Source of the DNA: Deltaproteobacteria bacterium
GTDB taxonomy: Bacteria; Bdellovibrionota; Bdellovibrionia; Bdellovibrionales; Bdellovibrionaceae
Direction: 5' to 3'
DNA: 32,263 nt
Assembly (NCBI GenBank): GCA_013286585.1
Contig: JABDFK010000022.1
Location: 1 to 32,263 of the forward strand
The notes under the pieces are model-generated. The model made no database searches and had not been told where the DNA came from. It saw only the letters and a list, made by a program, of their open reading frames with translations. The translations under genes were made by a program, and so were the position numbers. Shown one piece after another: positions 7,546 through 15,729 of the stretch. The first letter of the stretch is position 1. Each line of letters opens with the position of its first letter.

Positions 7546-9387
7546 ATGAACAACAACACTTTCAAAATTGCCCGGAGTGTGGCCTGGAGCGCGGTATTCG
7601 TAGCTTCTACCGCCTTCGCTCAATCAAGTCTCAACGAAAGCCTTTTGCCAGGCGCAGCTGCTCAAGCTGAAGGCAAAGTGGTCAAAAAGGATCCACCGGC
7701 TCCTAAGCCAAATAAACCTGAGCCTAAGCCGCCTGTGACAAAACCACCGGTGACTAAGCCTCCCGTTACAAAACCACCTGTGACCAAGCCGCCGGTTACA
7801 AAGCCTCCCGTTACTAAACCGCCTGTGACTAAGCCACCGGTAACCAAACCACCAGTGACTGAACCTCCGGTGACAAAGCCTCCCGTCACTAAACCACCAG
7901 TGACTGAACCTCCGGTAACTAAGCCTCCCGTCACTAAACCGCCTGTGACCAAGCCACCAGTAACTAAACCCGTGGTGACAGAGCCTACGGCTCCTGTTTC
8001 TGATCATCAGAAACAGCAAAACAAAGACAAAGCTAAACAGGAAGCTCAGAAAAAAACTGAGGAAGCGAAAGCCAAACTTCCAAGCAATGTGGCTCAGAAA
8101 ATTCCTGCTGGTGGATCTGCTAAGTTGAGCAAAGACAACAAGTCTGTTGCCATGAAAGATCCTAAGTCAGGCGTGACCAAAGTTGTTGACGCTAAAACTG
8201 GAAAACCGTTGATGTCTTACAATAAGAGCACCGGTGCCAAACCAACAGCTGCTCCTGCAGGCGCAAAAGTTGAGAAAGCTGCCGATGGATCGAAGAGAAT
8301 CACAGCTCCTGGCTACAGCAAGACTGTTGATGCCAAAGGCAACGCGAAAACTGTGATTCGCAACACCACGATCAATGAGCGAATTGTGAATAACAAAACA
8401 GTGATCGTGAACAAAACAGTTGTGATCAACAATCGTACGGTTGTGATTCACGAAGATCGTCCTATGATCCGAACTTTCAATCCATACCGCGGTGGTTATG
8501 TGGCTTTGTACACTCCCATCTGGTGGGGAGCTCCGGCTTTCATGGCTGAGGGTTGGGTGATCACTGGCAACATTCACGTTTACGGATTGTTTTTCAGTCT
8601 TGGTGGCTACTACCAAGCTGGATACGAATCCCCTTGGCGCCCAGGTTACGGCTTTGTTCGTTGGGGCAATCCATACATCTGCCGCGAAGACCGTTGGCAC
8701 GACTACTACCACCGTTGGGGCTGGGGTTGGGTTGACGAAACGTTTTACGTTGGCTACTACAGACCCGTTTATTCTTACCCTCATCTTGGATGGTGGATTG
8801 CGGACTACTGGATCCAACGCGAACTTGAAACTGAACGCTTAGAGCGACTGGCTGCTTACGAAGACGCAGAGTTTGCCCTGGAAGAAGAGCGCGAATTTGC
8901 GGAGAACCAAGCGGCTCTGAACGCTGCCAACGAACCAATCAGCCCTGCTGTTATGGAACGACTGGCCGATCAAGCTGAACAAATGGTTTCTTCCATCAAC
9001 GCTGGTGAACATGTTTTTGCCTCTGAAGAAGTGGAAAATAATCACATCTTCACAGTGGAAGGCACTTTGCACGAGACTGCGACCATCGACGGCCTCACTT
9101 ACAACTGTAAGCTGAAATCCGGCGACTTGATCGAAGCTGACCGCGATGCTGAGCAAGATGTTGAGCCTGTCCTAGACGAAGCTGGTGAGCCAGTGGTTGA
9201 CGACTACGGCAACATTGAAACCAACACTTTCGTAACTATGAAAGTAGTTGCTTCTAAAATGCACAGCTGCGCTATCAACTCACGAGTTGTTGTGCAAATG
9301 GACACTCTGCAAACTCTGTTGGGTGAAGAGAAAGCCCGAATCCAAGAAGGTATGGAGCAATCTATCCTGGTTGGCGCTCAGCCTTAA
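7546..9387 (+). CDS. Exported PPVT-repeat protein with Tyr/Trp-rich domain, unknown function
   Basis: 613 residues with a Sec signal peptide ending near TAFA-QS (residue 25). Residues 62-146 are 17 tandem five-residue units of the PPVTK/PPVTE type. A Lys/Ala-rich, low-complexity stretch (about 147-210) and a region with DAKTGKP and DAKGNAKT-like repeats follow. Then comes a Tyr/Trp/Gly-rich block at about 310-425 (RWGWGW, YYRPVYSYPHLGWW), an acidic helix (about 425-470) and a C-terminal domain with two cysteines. The Pro-Val-Thr array resembles an extended stalk that spans the periplasm or wall, as in TonB-like linkers. It has its own promoter candidate, leader stem-loops and a strong terminator, so it is monocistronic. 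I do not recognise the globular domains. Confidence 0.88.
   Translation: MNNNTFKIARSVAWSAVFVASTAFAQSSLNESLLPGAAAQAEGKVVKKDPPAPKPNKPEPKPPVTKPPVTKPPVTKPPVTKPPVTKPPVTKPPVTKPPVTKPPVTEPPVTKPPVTKPPVTEPPVTKPPVTKPPVTKPPVTKPVVTEPTAPVSDHQKQQNKDKAKQEAQKKTEEAKAKLPSNVAQKIPAGGSAKLSKDNKSVAMKDPKSGVTKVVDAKTGKPLMSYNKSTGAKPTAAPAGAKVEKAADGSKRITAPGYSKTVDAKGNAKTVIRNTTINERIVNNKTVIVNKTVVINNRTVVIHEDRPMIRTFNPYRGGYVALYTPIWWGAPAFMAEGWVITGNIHVYGLFFSLGGYYQAGYESPWRPGYGFVRWGNPYICREDRWHDYYHRWGWGWVDETFYVGYYRPVYSYPHLGWWIADYWIQRELETERLERLAAYEDAEFALEEEREFAENQAALNAANEPISPAVMERLADQAEQMVSSINAGEHVFASEEVENNHIFTVEGTLHETATIDGLTYNCKLKSGDLIEADRDAEQDVEPVLDEAGEPVVDDYGNIETNTFVTMKVVASKMHSCAINSRVVVQMDTLQTLLGEEKARIQEGMEQSILVGAQP
7729..7983 (+). 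repeat. 17 x 15-bp repeat coding PPVT-K/E
   Basis: Sixteen PPVT units and a final PVVT unit, each 15 bases with no gaps. Three units end in Glu instead of Lys (9, 12 and 17). Synonymous codons vary freely from unit to unit (CCG/CCA/CCT/CCC, GTG/GTT/GTC/GTA, ACA/ACT/ACC), so the DNA copies have diverged while the peptide is kept. Confidence 0.95.
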
Positions 9388-9415
9388 TCGGCGCGAGTGA
9401 TCGAATCTAGAATGC

Positions 9416-9450
9416 AAAAACGCCCGGCTGAAAAGCTGGGCGTTTTTTTT
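9416..9450 (+). terminator. Rho-independent terminator after the PPVT-repeat gene
   Basis: A GC-rich stem (ACGCCCGGCT with AGCTGGGCGT, one G-T type mismatch, loop GAAA) is preceded by an A-run and followed by eight T residues, 28 bases after the stop codon. The A-run lets it act on both strands, so it may also serve the convergent minus-strand gene ending at 9479. Confidence 0.9.
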
Positions 9451-9478
9451 AGAGTTTAAATTTAAAATCTGGTTAAGG

Positions 9479-10156
9479 TCAGATTGGTTTGCAGTCTTTC
9501 TTCACCTTTTTTTCTACGGTCAAGTAGTCCTTGCCGTACATATCTATAACCGTTTTTTCATAGGCTTTCTCTCCCGTAACTCCGGATTTGAAGTTGGCTA
9601 TAGCTGCATTCTTCACTTCCGTATGTTTTTCCAATCCAGCCAAATCGAATTCGGAGGTATCTGCTAAGAGTTCACCTTTGAAAGCGTCGGCCGCGAGCTG
9701 ATCATTCTCACTTAGATTCAGGCGAATTTCGATAGACCGTGAAGCTAAAGGTAGAAACCGGATATCAGCTTCATTGGCGTCCATCATTGCTTTGAGCCGA
9801 GGGGTCATGCCCTTGGTCGCAGCCTTATTCATAGCCTGTCTTGCCATCAAAAGTTCGCGAGCTCTATCCATCACTTTATAGGTTTTTCCGTCCAATATGA
9901 TCTCTCGATCCAAAGCCAAAGATAACTCCTCATGATTGATTCCTGAACTGTGTTCCATCAATTTACCAATCACTCCACTTTTTTCAGACACGGTATTCAT
10001 GTCATTGACGCCTTCGATGACTCCTCTTTCTTTGGCACGGGCTATGGATTCCCTCACAACATCACGAACCTCAACATCGCCCATCAAGGCGGCCTGTGCG
10101 GTCACAGCGTATAAGCCCATCAACATCACCAAACTGGCTAACTGAATCTTTTTCAT
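9479..10156 (-). CDS. Exported protein of unknown function
   Basis: 225 residues. The signal peptide MKKIQLASLVMLMGLYAVTAQA has a clear AQA-A cleavage site near residue 22. The mature part is charged and probably helical with no membrane segment. The ATG is preceded by GAGGAGAG. Features include a DVEVRDVVRESIARAKERGVIEG start and a Lys-rich end (VEKKVKKDCKPI) with a single cysteine. I recognise no domain. It lies 133 bases after the 974-residue exported protein on the same strand. A weak ACCTC/GAGGT hairpin lies in that gap, so the two may be separate units. Real gene by start signal and signal peptide; function unknown. Confidence 0.8.
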   Translation of the reverse strand: MKKIQLASLVMLMGLYAVTAQAALMGDVEVRDVVRESIARAKERGVIEGVNDMNTVSEKSGVIGKLMEHSSGINHEELSLALDREIILDGKTYKVMDRARELLMARQAMNKAATKGMTPRLKAMMDANEADIRFLPLASRSIEIRLNLSENDQLAADAFKGELLADTSEFDLAGLEKHTEVKNAAIANFKSGVTGEKAYEKTVIDMYGKDYLTVEKKVKKDCKPI

Positions 10157-10289
10157 GTTCTCTCCTCTTTTGTCTAACTGTTATACATCCATCAGTCTTT
10201 TCGGCACTTTTTAGCTCTTAAAACCTCTGGAGGTGTTTATAATCTTACGATTTTAAATATTTCAAATTCCGTTCCAAACTGGCCCAGAA

Positions 10290-13214
10290 TTATTCCTTAC
10301 AACCCTCTTTATTAGTTCTTGTAAATTGCATGCCATTGCTGCCTCCGCTGCCCTGAGGAGTGGTGCATCGGCTCGGTGCCAATTCTCCGTGGTTATTGAG
10401 CAATTCACGATAGCTCACTGAATTTGCGATCTCGGCTGTGGTGACCATTTCCTGCACCACCGCAGAAATATTGTCCAGGCACAGCTTAGCGGTTTGCTGC
10501 TGTTCTGGTGTCATACCCAAGGAGGCCACTAGTTTGGCCACGATATCCAATGTCGTCTGAATCTCTTTTTGCTTGGCCTGAAACTGCTCATTGGTCACTT
10601 GTGAGGTCAACACTTCCAGTTTGCCTCCATCATTCAGTACCAGCGAGCGGCCTGTTTTCATCTGCTGAGTCAGCTGGCTCAGCTCCCAGTCAATTTGCGT
10701 GAGCAATTTATTCTGCCAGCCGAAATTATGCGATTGGGGATACGCCGATGGCGATACGGTGATAAATCCATAGTTCTGGTTTTGTAGCATCGTCTTTAAA
10801 TCCAGATTGTTATTCATCAGCAAGGACTCGAAAAAGTTCGCGTGATTTCCAGCCACATTTATTTTCGTCAGAGATTCATTGGCATAAGGAGACAAAAGTT
10901 TGCGGAGCACATCCACTTGACCGGCTTGATCCAGATGGGTCTGGATCAGGCCACCCAAAGTGATCGCATAAACTTTCCATTCTTGGATCGCGGCGTCCAT
11001 TAACCCCGGGGCAATATCTCCGCGATTAGCGCTGGATGTTTTGCCGGTCCACATTTTTTTCGTCAATTGAATCACGATGTCCTGATATTTATTTTCATAG
11101 TCGGCCCATGCCGTCACATAAGAAGTTTCTGGATATTGCTGCCACCAGCGAGAAAAAGTCTCGTCGTTGACCAACTCTGGTCGTATGCGATGGACCACCA
11201 AATCCAGTGGGTTGTCATAGGTCGTTCCATTTTCGCAGAAGCCAAATTTATCCAGAGAAAGATTGGGATTGTTCGGACATGTTTCGGCCGTGTTTGGAAC
11301 CAAAGGCATACGTGGCGCCAAAAACTGAGAATGAAATCCGCCGCCGTCCCCATTCATAGTCTCTCCTTTGGGAGCATCGGGCCCCCATACTAAAGAGGCC
11401 ATCAGCCAGTCGGACATGGTATGGGCGTATGTGTAGGTGAAGTGATTGTACCAGTATATCGAAGGATGGCTAAAGTGCTCTGCGCCCGACCATTTAGGTC
11501 CCATTAACAAGTAGTGCACGTATCCTGCTGATTTTTCCCAAATAGGTTTTGGCTTTCCAAGCTCGTTTCGAATGGATTTAAGTATTTTGTAGTAACTACC
11601 GTCGAGACTAAAAATGGACTCATCGTACTGCTGAATGCTCAAGTTGAGTAGATCAATGCTCTGACCGATGGCCTTGACATCGGTCGAACGCAGGCCTGCC
11701 AAAATCTCTTTCATCTCGCGGCGATTGTGGGCACTGAGTGTGGCTAGAAATGCTTCGTTACCGTATTCGTGATCCGCCCATTTTGATATGTATCTAACCG
11801 TATCCAGTTGCATTGAGAAAACATCGTCGGGCTGGGCAAAGAAAGGGTACGGCACTTTCTCTTTATTCCAGTCCTTCAGCTTAATACCATTGAGTGGAAA
11901 ATTGCGATCTAATGGGGACGAATAAGTGGGATCTTCTTTCTTCTTAACTAGGTCGCTCACGATGTCTGTGTAAAATTCGTGGGAGACGTTATAAAGACCT
12001 GCGAAGTTATTTAGGTTTTCTATCCAGTTGCTTTGAGCCATGTTGACGTCGGTCAGATTCATCGCCCGCCACGCCTTCATCGCCTTTGAAAAAGTGGACA
12101 AGTTGTCATTGAGATGCTTGCCTTGCCAATTTTTTTGCGGAAGTAATGAAAGATCGGTGACGATCGATTTTTCAAGCTCGTTAAATGCTCCACTCTGCCA
12201 ATAGTTTTGTGTCATCATCGTGTAGTAAGACTGAACAGCATTATTGATCTCAGTAAATACGGCCATATTCGCAGCTGCCATGGCAAAGCCAACCGCGCGA
12301 ACGGCGTCGACCTCAAATCCGCCAGGAACTAACAAGGTGGCGATATCAACAGCTGATATGGTGATCACTCGATCGGCAGCGGCTTGACCTACGGTCATAA
12401 TCATCGATGTTGTTGCCAAGGCCGCAAGACCTGGAGCCCACTCTTCCAGGAAACCGAGGGAACCACCTTTTTCATGCCATGAGACCGCAGCGTCGTCGCA
12501 GGCTTTACTACTGAAACCTTGAGCCGTAAGCACCTTTCCAGTGCACGCTAAGAAATTCGGGGAATGCAAAGCTTCACCGACGATATTGGAAGCTAGCATA
12601 CCCACGCTCATACCCATATTTTGCAAAATGAATGCCCGGCGACGGCTAAGCTTTCCATTCTTTTCGAATGCAGATTGAAATGCCTGCGTGGTTCCCTGAT
12701 TGGCCAGCATAAACGCAAAAAATGACACTGTAGAGACCGGGTCTGATTGGTTATTGATCAAATGGTCGACCGCCAGTGGATCTTGGGAGTAATTGAAGAT
12801 AATTTGCTGAGCCACCACCGCGCCCAGAGCCAAGAAAAAACTAAAGCTTTCCACCGGCAAACGGATGAGCTGTTCAACGATCAATTTTCCGGCCTTGCTA
12901 CCCAGAGATTTTCTTTTTTCGATGATCTGTTCAGCGATCTTAGTTGGCAGAGCCGCATCGGAAGTAATTTTCTGCCCTATTGGCACAAAGATCGTGCGTG
13001 TCACATTGCCGGCCAAATCCACTAGCTCGACAGTGGTACCCTGTTTCAGCTTATTGGCTCCGAAGGATGTCAGAACCTTGAATTCCTTGCCGGCGACCTT
13101 CACCAGCTCCCCAGCCAGTCTGAAGTTGGGGCCCGCCACCGCCAATTGCGGTGGCAAGGCCACCGACAGCGCTAATACAAAAGACAGCAGATGCGAGAAA
13201 ATGGAGCTTTTCAT
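10290..13214 (-). CDS. Large exported protein of unknown function
   Basis: 974 residues from the ATG at 13214. A GTG 19 codons upstream would bury the signal peptide MKSSIFSHLLSFVLALSVAL, cleaved near AVAG (about residue 29). An opening region contains VELVDLAGNVTRTIFVPIGQKI, resembling a small beta domain. Several hydrophobic stretches follow between about residues 100 and 310 (FSFFLALGAVVAQQIIF; STVSFFAFMLA). The rest is a long Trp- and Tyr-rich soluble region (for example WWQQYPETSYVTAWADYENKY) and a Gln-rich end with Cys. No recognisable catalytic motif is seen. It could be an inner-membrane-bound or periplasmic protein. It is divergent from the App1-like gene. I cannot assign a family. 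Confidence 0.85.
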   Translation of the reverse strand: MKSSIFSHLLSFVLALSVALPPQLAVAGPNFRLAGELVKVAGKEFKVLTSFGANKLKQGTTVELVDLAGNVTRTIFVPIGQKITSDAALPTKIAEQIIEKRKSLGSKAGKLIVEQLIRLPVESFSFFLALGAVVAQQIIFNYSQDPLAVDHLINNQSDPVSTVSFFAFMLANQGTTQAFQSAFEKNGKLSRRRAFILQNMGMSVGMLASNIVGEALHSPNFLACTGKVLTAQGFSSKACDDAAVSWHEKGGSLGFLEEWAPGLAALATTSMIMTVGQAAADRVITISAVDIATLLVPGGFEVDAVRAVGFAMAAANMAVFTEINNAVQSYYTMMTQNYWQSGAFNELEKSIVTDLSLLPQKNWQGKHLNDNLSTFSKAMKAWRAMNLTDVNMAQSNWIENLNNFAGLYNVSHEFYTDIVSDLVKKKEDPTYSSPLDRNFPLNGIKLKDWNKEKVPYPFFAQPDDVFSMQLDTVRYISKWADHEYGNEAFLATLSAHNRREMKEILAGLRSTDVKAIGQSIDLLNLSIQQYDESIFSLDGSYYKILKSIRNELGKPKPIWEKSAGYVHYLLMGPKWSGAEHFSHPSIYWYNHFTYTYAHTMSDWLMASLVWGPDAPKGETMNGDGGGFHSQFLAPRMPLVPNTAETCPNNPNLSLDKFGFCENGTTYDNPLDLVVHRIRPELVNDETFSRWWQQYPETSYVTAWADYENKYQDIVIQLTKKMWTGKTSSANRGDIAPGLMDAAIQEWKVYAITLGGLIQTHLDQAGQVDVLRKLLSPYANESLTKINVAGNHANFFESLLMNNNLDLKTMLQNQNYGFITVSPSAYPQSHNFGWQNKLLTQIDWELSQLTQQMKTGRSLVLNDGGKLEVLTSQVTNEQFQAKQKEIQTTLDIVAKLVASLGMTPEQQQTAKLCLDNISAVVQEMVTTAEIANSVSYRELLNNHGELAPSRCTTPQGSGGSNGMQFTRTNKEGCKE

Positions 13215-13324
13215 AACCGTAAGCAGTGCAAAGGAAATACCGCCAAAATGTCCTATAGCGCGTTTGAACACGAATTCAGAGCCCCAGAACGGGGGTCTAC
13301 CAACGAAATGACTTTTTGGAGACT

Positions 13325-13397
13325 ACAGCCGTCTAATGTTTGGTCTGCTCTGTTCACTGAGTGTCTCAAACTGAGACGCCAGTATTTAGACGGCTGT
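13325..13397. repeat. Nested palindrome in a divergent promoter region
   Basis: Outer arms ACAGCCGTCTAA (13325-13336) and TTAGACGGCTGT (13386-13397) are perfect 12-base inverted repeats. Inside lies a second imperfect palindrome (13356-13383) centred on GTCTC-AAACT-GAGAC. The whole can form a long hairpin or cruciform. It lies in the 288-base gap between the 974-residue protein gene (minus) and the App1-like gene (plus), so it may be an operator for both or a small mobile relic. No T-run follows. Confidence 0.5.
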
Positions 13398-13502
13398 TCA
13401 CAGTTTCCCGGCCCAATGGCGAAAACTGAATCTGCCACCACCCGCACCTCATCTATATCCTCGTTTGGCCGGACCGATTTTTGCTCTGACTTATTTATAG
13501 AT

Positions 13503-14396
13503 ATGAAATCCATGTTTTGCATTTTGACATTCCTGCTCACCATTCACGGCTCAGCATCAGCTTTCGCTGCGCCATCTTCAGAGTCTGAAAAGCCAAGTCT
13601 GATCGTCGTTTCTGATATTGACGACACGATCCGCCTGACCATGGTTCATCATGAGGGAAGCTTTCTGCATTATTTTATGGGTCTTTTTCAGCAGAAGGCG
13701 TTTATTGGAATGCCTGCACTGTACAGTTTTTTGGCCGCCAAGGGCGCAAGGATAGAATATGTATCGGGCACCCCTACGTTCCTTCGACGCATTTTTCCGG
13801 CCAAATTTTTGGAGTTGGCAGGTTTTCCCGTTGGTCAGCTTTACACTCGCGATGATTACTTCGAACCCATAGAGGATTACAAATATCGCACCATCTTAAA
13901 GCTCATGCGGGAAAATCCCGCGGCCGAGTTTTTATTCCTTGGTGACAATGGACAACGGGACATCGTGACCTATGCTCGGCTGATGGCGAACCCTGAAGTG
14001 TCTGATCGAATTCGCGATGTTTACGTTAGAAAGCCTTACGGCGAGCCCGACGCTTTAGAGTTGGCGGAGGGCCAGATTCCATTTTACACAGCGGCAGATC
14101 TGTCCGTGTCACTGCACATGAAGGGATATTTAGAGGTGCCAGAAACCCAAGTCATTGTGCGCTCGATGGACAACGGCCTACGGCATTCAGAGTCTTCGGT
14201 GCGCGAACGCGCGCTGCCACCGTTCACTCCGATCAGCATCAATGCGGTGATCTATTTAAAAAGGCTTCTTGATGGAATCACCGACTCTGTGACCAAGGCG
14301 CTTTTCGCCCGAGTGATCTCTCAGTCGGTTCAACAGAACGGCACACCCCTGGCGCGTGTCGGAAACGACAGTTGCCAAGGGGCCTACACACACTAA
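13503..14396 (+). CDS. Exported App1-like phosphatidate phosphatase (DUF2183)
   Basis: 297 residues from the ATG at 13503, which places a signal peptide (MKSMFCILTFLLTIHGSASA, cleaved near FAA-PS) at the N-terminus. The frame stays open 104 codons further upstream, but that part overlaps the divergent gene and looks non-coding. HAD-type motifs are visible: DIDDT (38-42), a Ser in YVSGTP, a Lys in EDYKYRTILKLM and LGDNGQRD for the last acidic motif. The block order and SGTP/LGDNGQRD match the DUF2183/App1 catalytic domain, which removes phosphate from phosphatidic acid in yeast App1. The signal peptide suggests it acts in the periplasm or on lipid outside the cytoplasm. It converges on the DUF883 gene with overlapping stop codons. 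Confidence 0.85.
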   Translation: MKSMFCILTFLLTIHGSASAFAAPSSESEKPSLIVVSDIDDTIRLTMVHHEGSFLHYFMGLFQQKAFIGMPALYSFLAAKGARIEYVSGTPTFLRRIFPAKFLELAGFPVGQLYTRDDYFEPIEDYKYRTILKLMRENPAAEFLFLGDNGQRDIVTYARLMANPEVSDRIRDVYVRKPYGEPDALELAEGQIPFYTAADLSVSLHMKGYLEVPETQVIVRSMDNGLRHSESSVRERALPPFTPISINAVIYLKRLLDGITDSVTKALFARVISQSVQQNGTPLARVGNDSCQGAYTH

Positions 14397-14674
14397 TGCT
14401 TTTTGCTGCTTTTTCCGCGAAGTGCGAAAGTCAGAATACTTCCTGCCACTGCGCCGACGGCTGCTGCAATCGCCATTCCTTTGACCGGATTTTCTTTCAC
14501 ATAGTCACGGCCAGAGCTGTACAACTCGGTGGTGGTATCAGCCAAATCAGAAGCCATCGCTCCGACTTTATTCTTAGCGATCATCGCCTTTTTTTCCAGA
14601 GCTTCTTTGCTGGTTCTGAAATCTGGTACGATACCGTTTGCATTACTTAAAGTTTCATTATTCATATTTGCCAT
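14393..14674 (-). CDS. DUF883/YqjD/ElaB-like membrane-anchored protein
   Basis: 93 residues from the ATG at 14674, which has AGGAG six bases upstream. The longer frame to 15010 is not used: it has no start signal and lies across the divergent promoter region. The middle is an amphipathic helix (AMIAKNKVGAMASDLADTTTELY). It is followed by GRDYVKENPVKGM and a hydrophobic glycine-rich segment AIAAAVGAVAGSILTFALRG ending in basic residues. This is the layout of the DUF883 family, whose E. coli members YqjD and ElaB bind ribosomes at the inner membrane and are induced in stationary phase. Its end overlaps the stop of the convergent App1-like gene. Confidence 0.85.
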   Translation of the reverse strand: MANMNNETLSNANGIVPDFRTSKEALEKKAMIAKNKVGAMASDLADTTTELYSSGRDYVKENPVKGMAIAAAVGAVAGSILTFALRGKSSKKH

Positions 14675-14924
14675 AGTTTTCTCCTGTGCGCTTGACCAAG
14701 CAAGATCCTGGCCACCACGGTCCTGCGATGCTGTCCCTAAGAAATCAAAGACTTGACCGCCGTTTCTATGGTCCGGCGCACGAGTACTATTTTCCCGTAC
14801 GGGTATTTTCTCACCACTCATTTCAATTAGAAATGGTTGCTGTGGCCATTCGGCCTCTGTGAAACCTGGCGATTGATTTGCATTAAGAGGATGCAACAAG
14901 TTTATTTCTTGAAAGGAAATGATT
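14675..14924. promoter_or_regulatory. Divergent intergenic region with a 10-bp palindrome
   Basis: The 250 bases between the DUF883 gene (minus) and a beta-barrel gene (plus) contain no convincing ORF. A perfect palindrome CCCGTACGGG lies at 14794-14803 within an AT-rich setting and could be an operator for one or both genes. No clear -10/-35 pair could be fixed by eye. Confidence 0.35.
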
Positions 14925-15461
14925 ATGAAAAGCATCCAAGGACTATTGTTGACGACTCTGCTGATAGCCCTAACTGTGACGGCATCGGCGCAAACTTCTG
15001 TCGAACCCATGCAACCTTATCGGTCCACATTGACCAAAACTGACGATACAGGTGTTGGCCTTAAAGTTGGCAGTCTTCCCGGCGTCAGCGGAAAATATTG
15101 GATGAGCGAAACCCGAGCTATGGATGTGGGTTTAGCTTTTTATTCCGCAGCCACTGCGGTCAACGTCGATTATCTCTGGGAGTTCAGAGACTTTTTTGCT
15201 GATATGACCAACCGAGGTTACCTGGAACATTTAGTCCCCTACACCGGCGTGGGATTGATCACAGGCTTTGGATCCAACACACAATTTTTTAGCTACCAGA
15301 ACAATAATTTCGGTCTGGCCGCCAGATTTCCACTGGGCATCGAGTTCCTGCCAAGAAGCGTGCGCCTAGGAGCATTCTTCGAAGCCGCACTGGATGTGGG
15401 TGTTGCACCTGTGACCTATGGATTTCTGACAGCGGATATTGGTGCCAGATATTATTTCTGA
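14925..15461 (+). CDS. Small outer-membrane beta-barrel protein
   Basis: 178 residues from the ATG at 14925, chosen because AAAGGA lies 7 bases upstream. An ATG two codons earlier sits too close to that site. Signal peptide MKSIQGLLLTTLLIALTVTASA-QT. The mature chain alternates polar and hydrophobic residues with Gly and aromatics (GVGLKVGSLPGVSGKYW, YTGVGLITGFGSNTQFF) and ends in GARYYF with a terminal Phe, the usual signal for BAM-dependent insertion. The size fits an eight-stranded OmpA/OmpW-like barrel. No specific family is recognised. It is divergent from the DUF883 gene and convergent with the 46-residue membrane protein gene. Confidence 0.8.
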   Translation: MKSIQGLLLTTLLIALTVTASAQTSVEPMQPYRSTLTKTDDTGVGLKVGSLPGVSGKYWMSETRAMDVGLAFYSAATAVNVDYLWEFRDFFADMTNRGYLEHLVPYTGVGLITGFGSNTQFFSYQNNNFGLAARFPLGIEFLPRSVRLGAFFEAALDVGVAPVTYGFLTADIGARYYF

Positions 15462-15469
15462 TCGCCATG

Positions 15470-15610
15470 CTATCTCTTTATTTGAAGTTCCACCGGAGGC
15501 TCTGCCTTAGGGTGTGGATCGGTTCCGAAGATTAAGGGATACACGATGATGGTTACAGCGAACACTAGAATTAGGAAGAGTGCCACGTTGCGGATATTTT
15601 TATGGGACAT
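15470..15610 (-). CDS. Small single-pass membrane protein
   Basis: 46 residues. The ATG at 15610 has a strong GGAGG four bases upstream. The frame extends further, but without a better start. After MSHKNIRN comes one hydrophobic helix (VALFLILVFAVTIIVYPLIF, residues 9-28), then a short Pro-rich tail (GTDPHPKAEPPVELQIKR). The layout predicts an inner-membrane protein with a short tail outside the cytoplasm. Function unknown. It ends 8 bases from the end of the convergent beta-barrel gene. Confidence 0.65.
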   Translation of the reverse strand: MSHKNIRNVALFLILVFAVTIIVYPLIFGTDPHPKAEPPVELQIKR

Positions 15611-15729
15611 TGAACCTCCACAGTTATAAATTTCAGTAGCTGCAATCCCAGGGCCATCTGAAAATGGCAAAAAAAAATCGGCCGCGCTCTATTTACTTCG
15701 CTAGTATTTGGTGCGACGATTCTGTACTA

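Noticed and set aside
7624..8019. Minus-strand frames reading repeats rich in Val-Thr-Gly-Gly or Arg-Trp-Phe
   Set aside because: They are antisense shadows of the PPVT repeat; the plus-strand gene has a signal peptide, ribosome binding site and terminator.
8553..8842. Several overlapping frames on both strands within the aromatic-rich domain
   Set aside because: Shadows of the real 613-residue gene, without start signals or family features.
13191..13502. N-terminal extension of the App1-like frame by 104 codons
   Set aside because: It overlaps the divergent gene start and the palindrome, has no start signal and would hide the signal peptide.
14675..15010. Long upstream extension of the DUF883 frame
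   Set aside because: The ATG at 14674 has a proper AGGAG, the short form has normal family length, and the extension overlaps the divergent beta-barrel gene.
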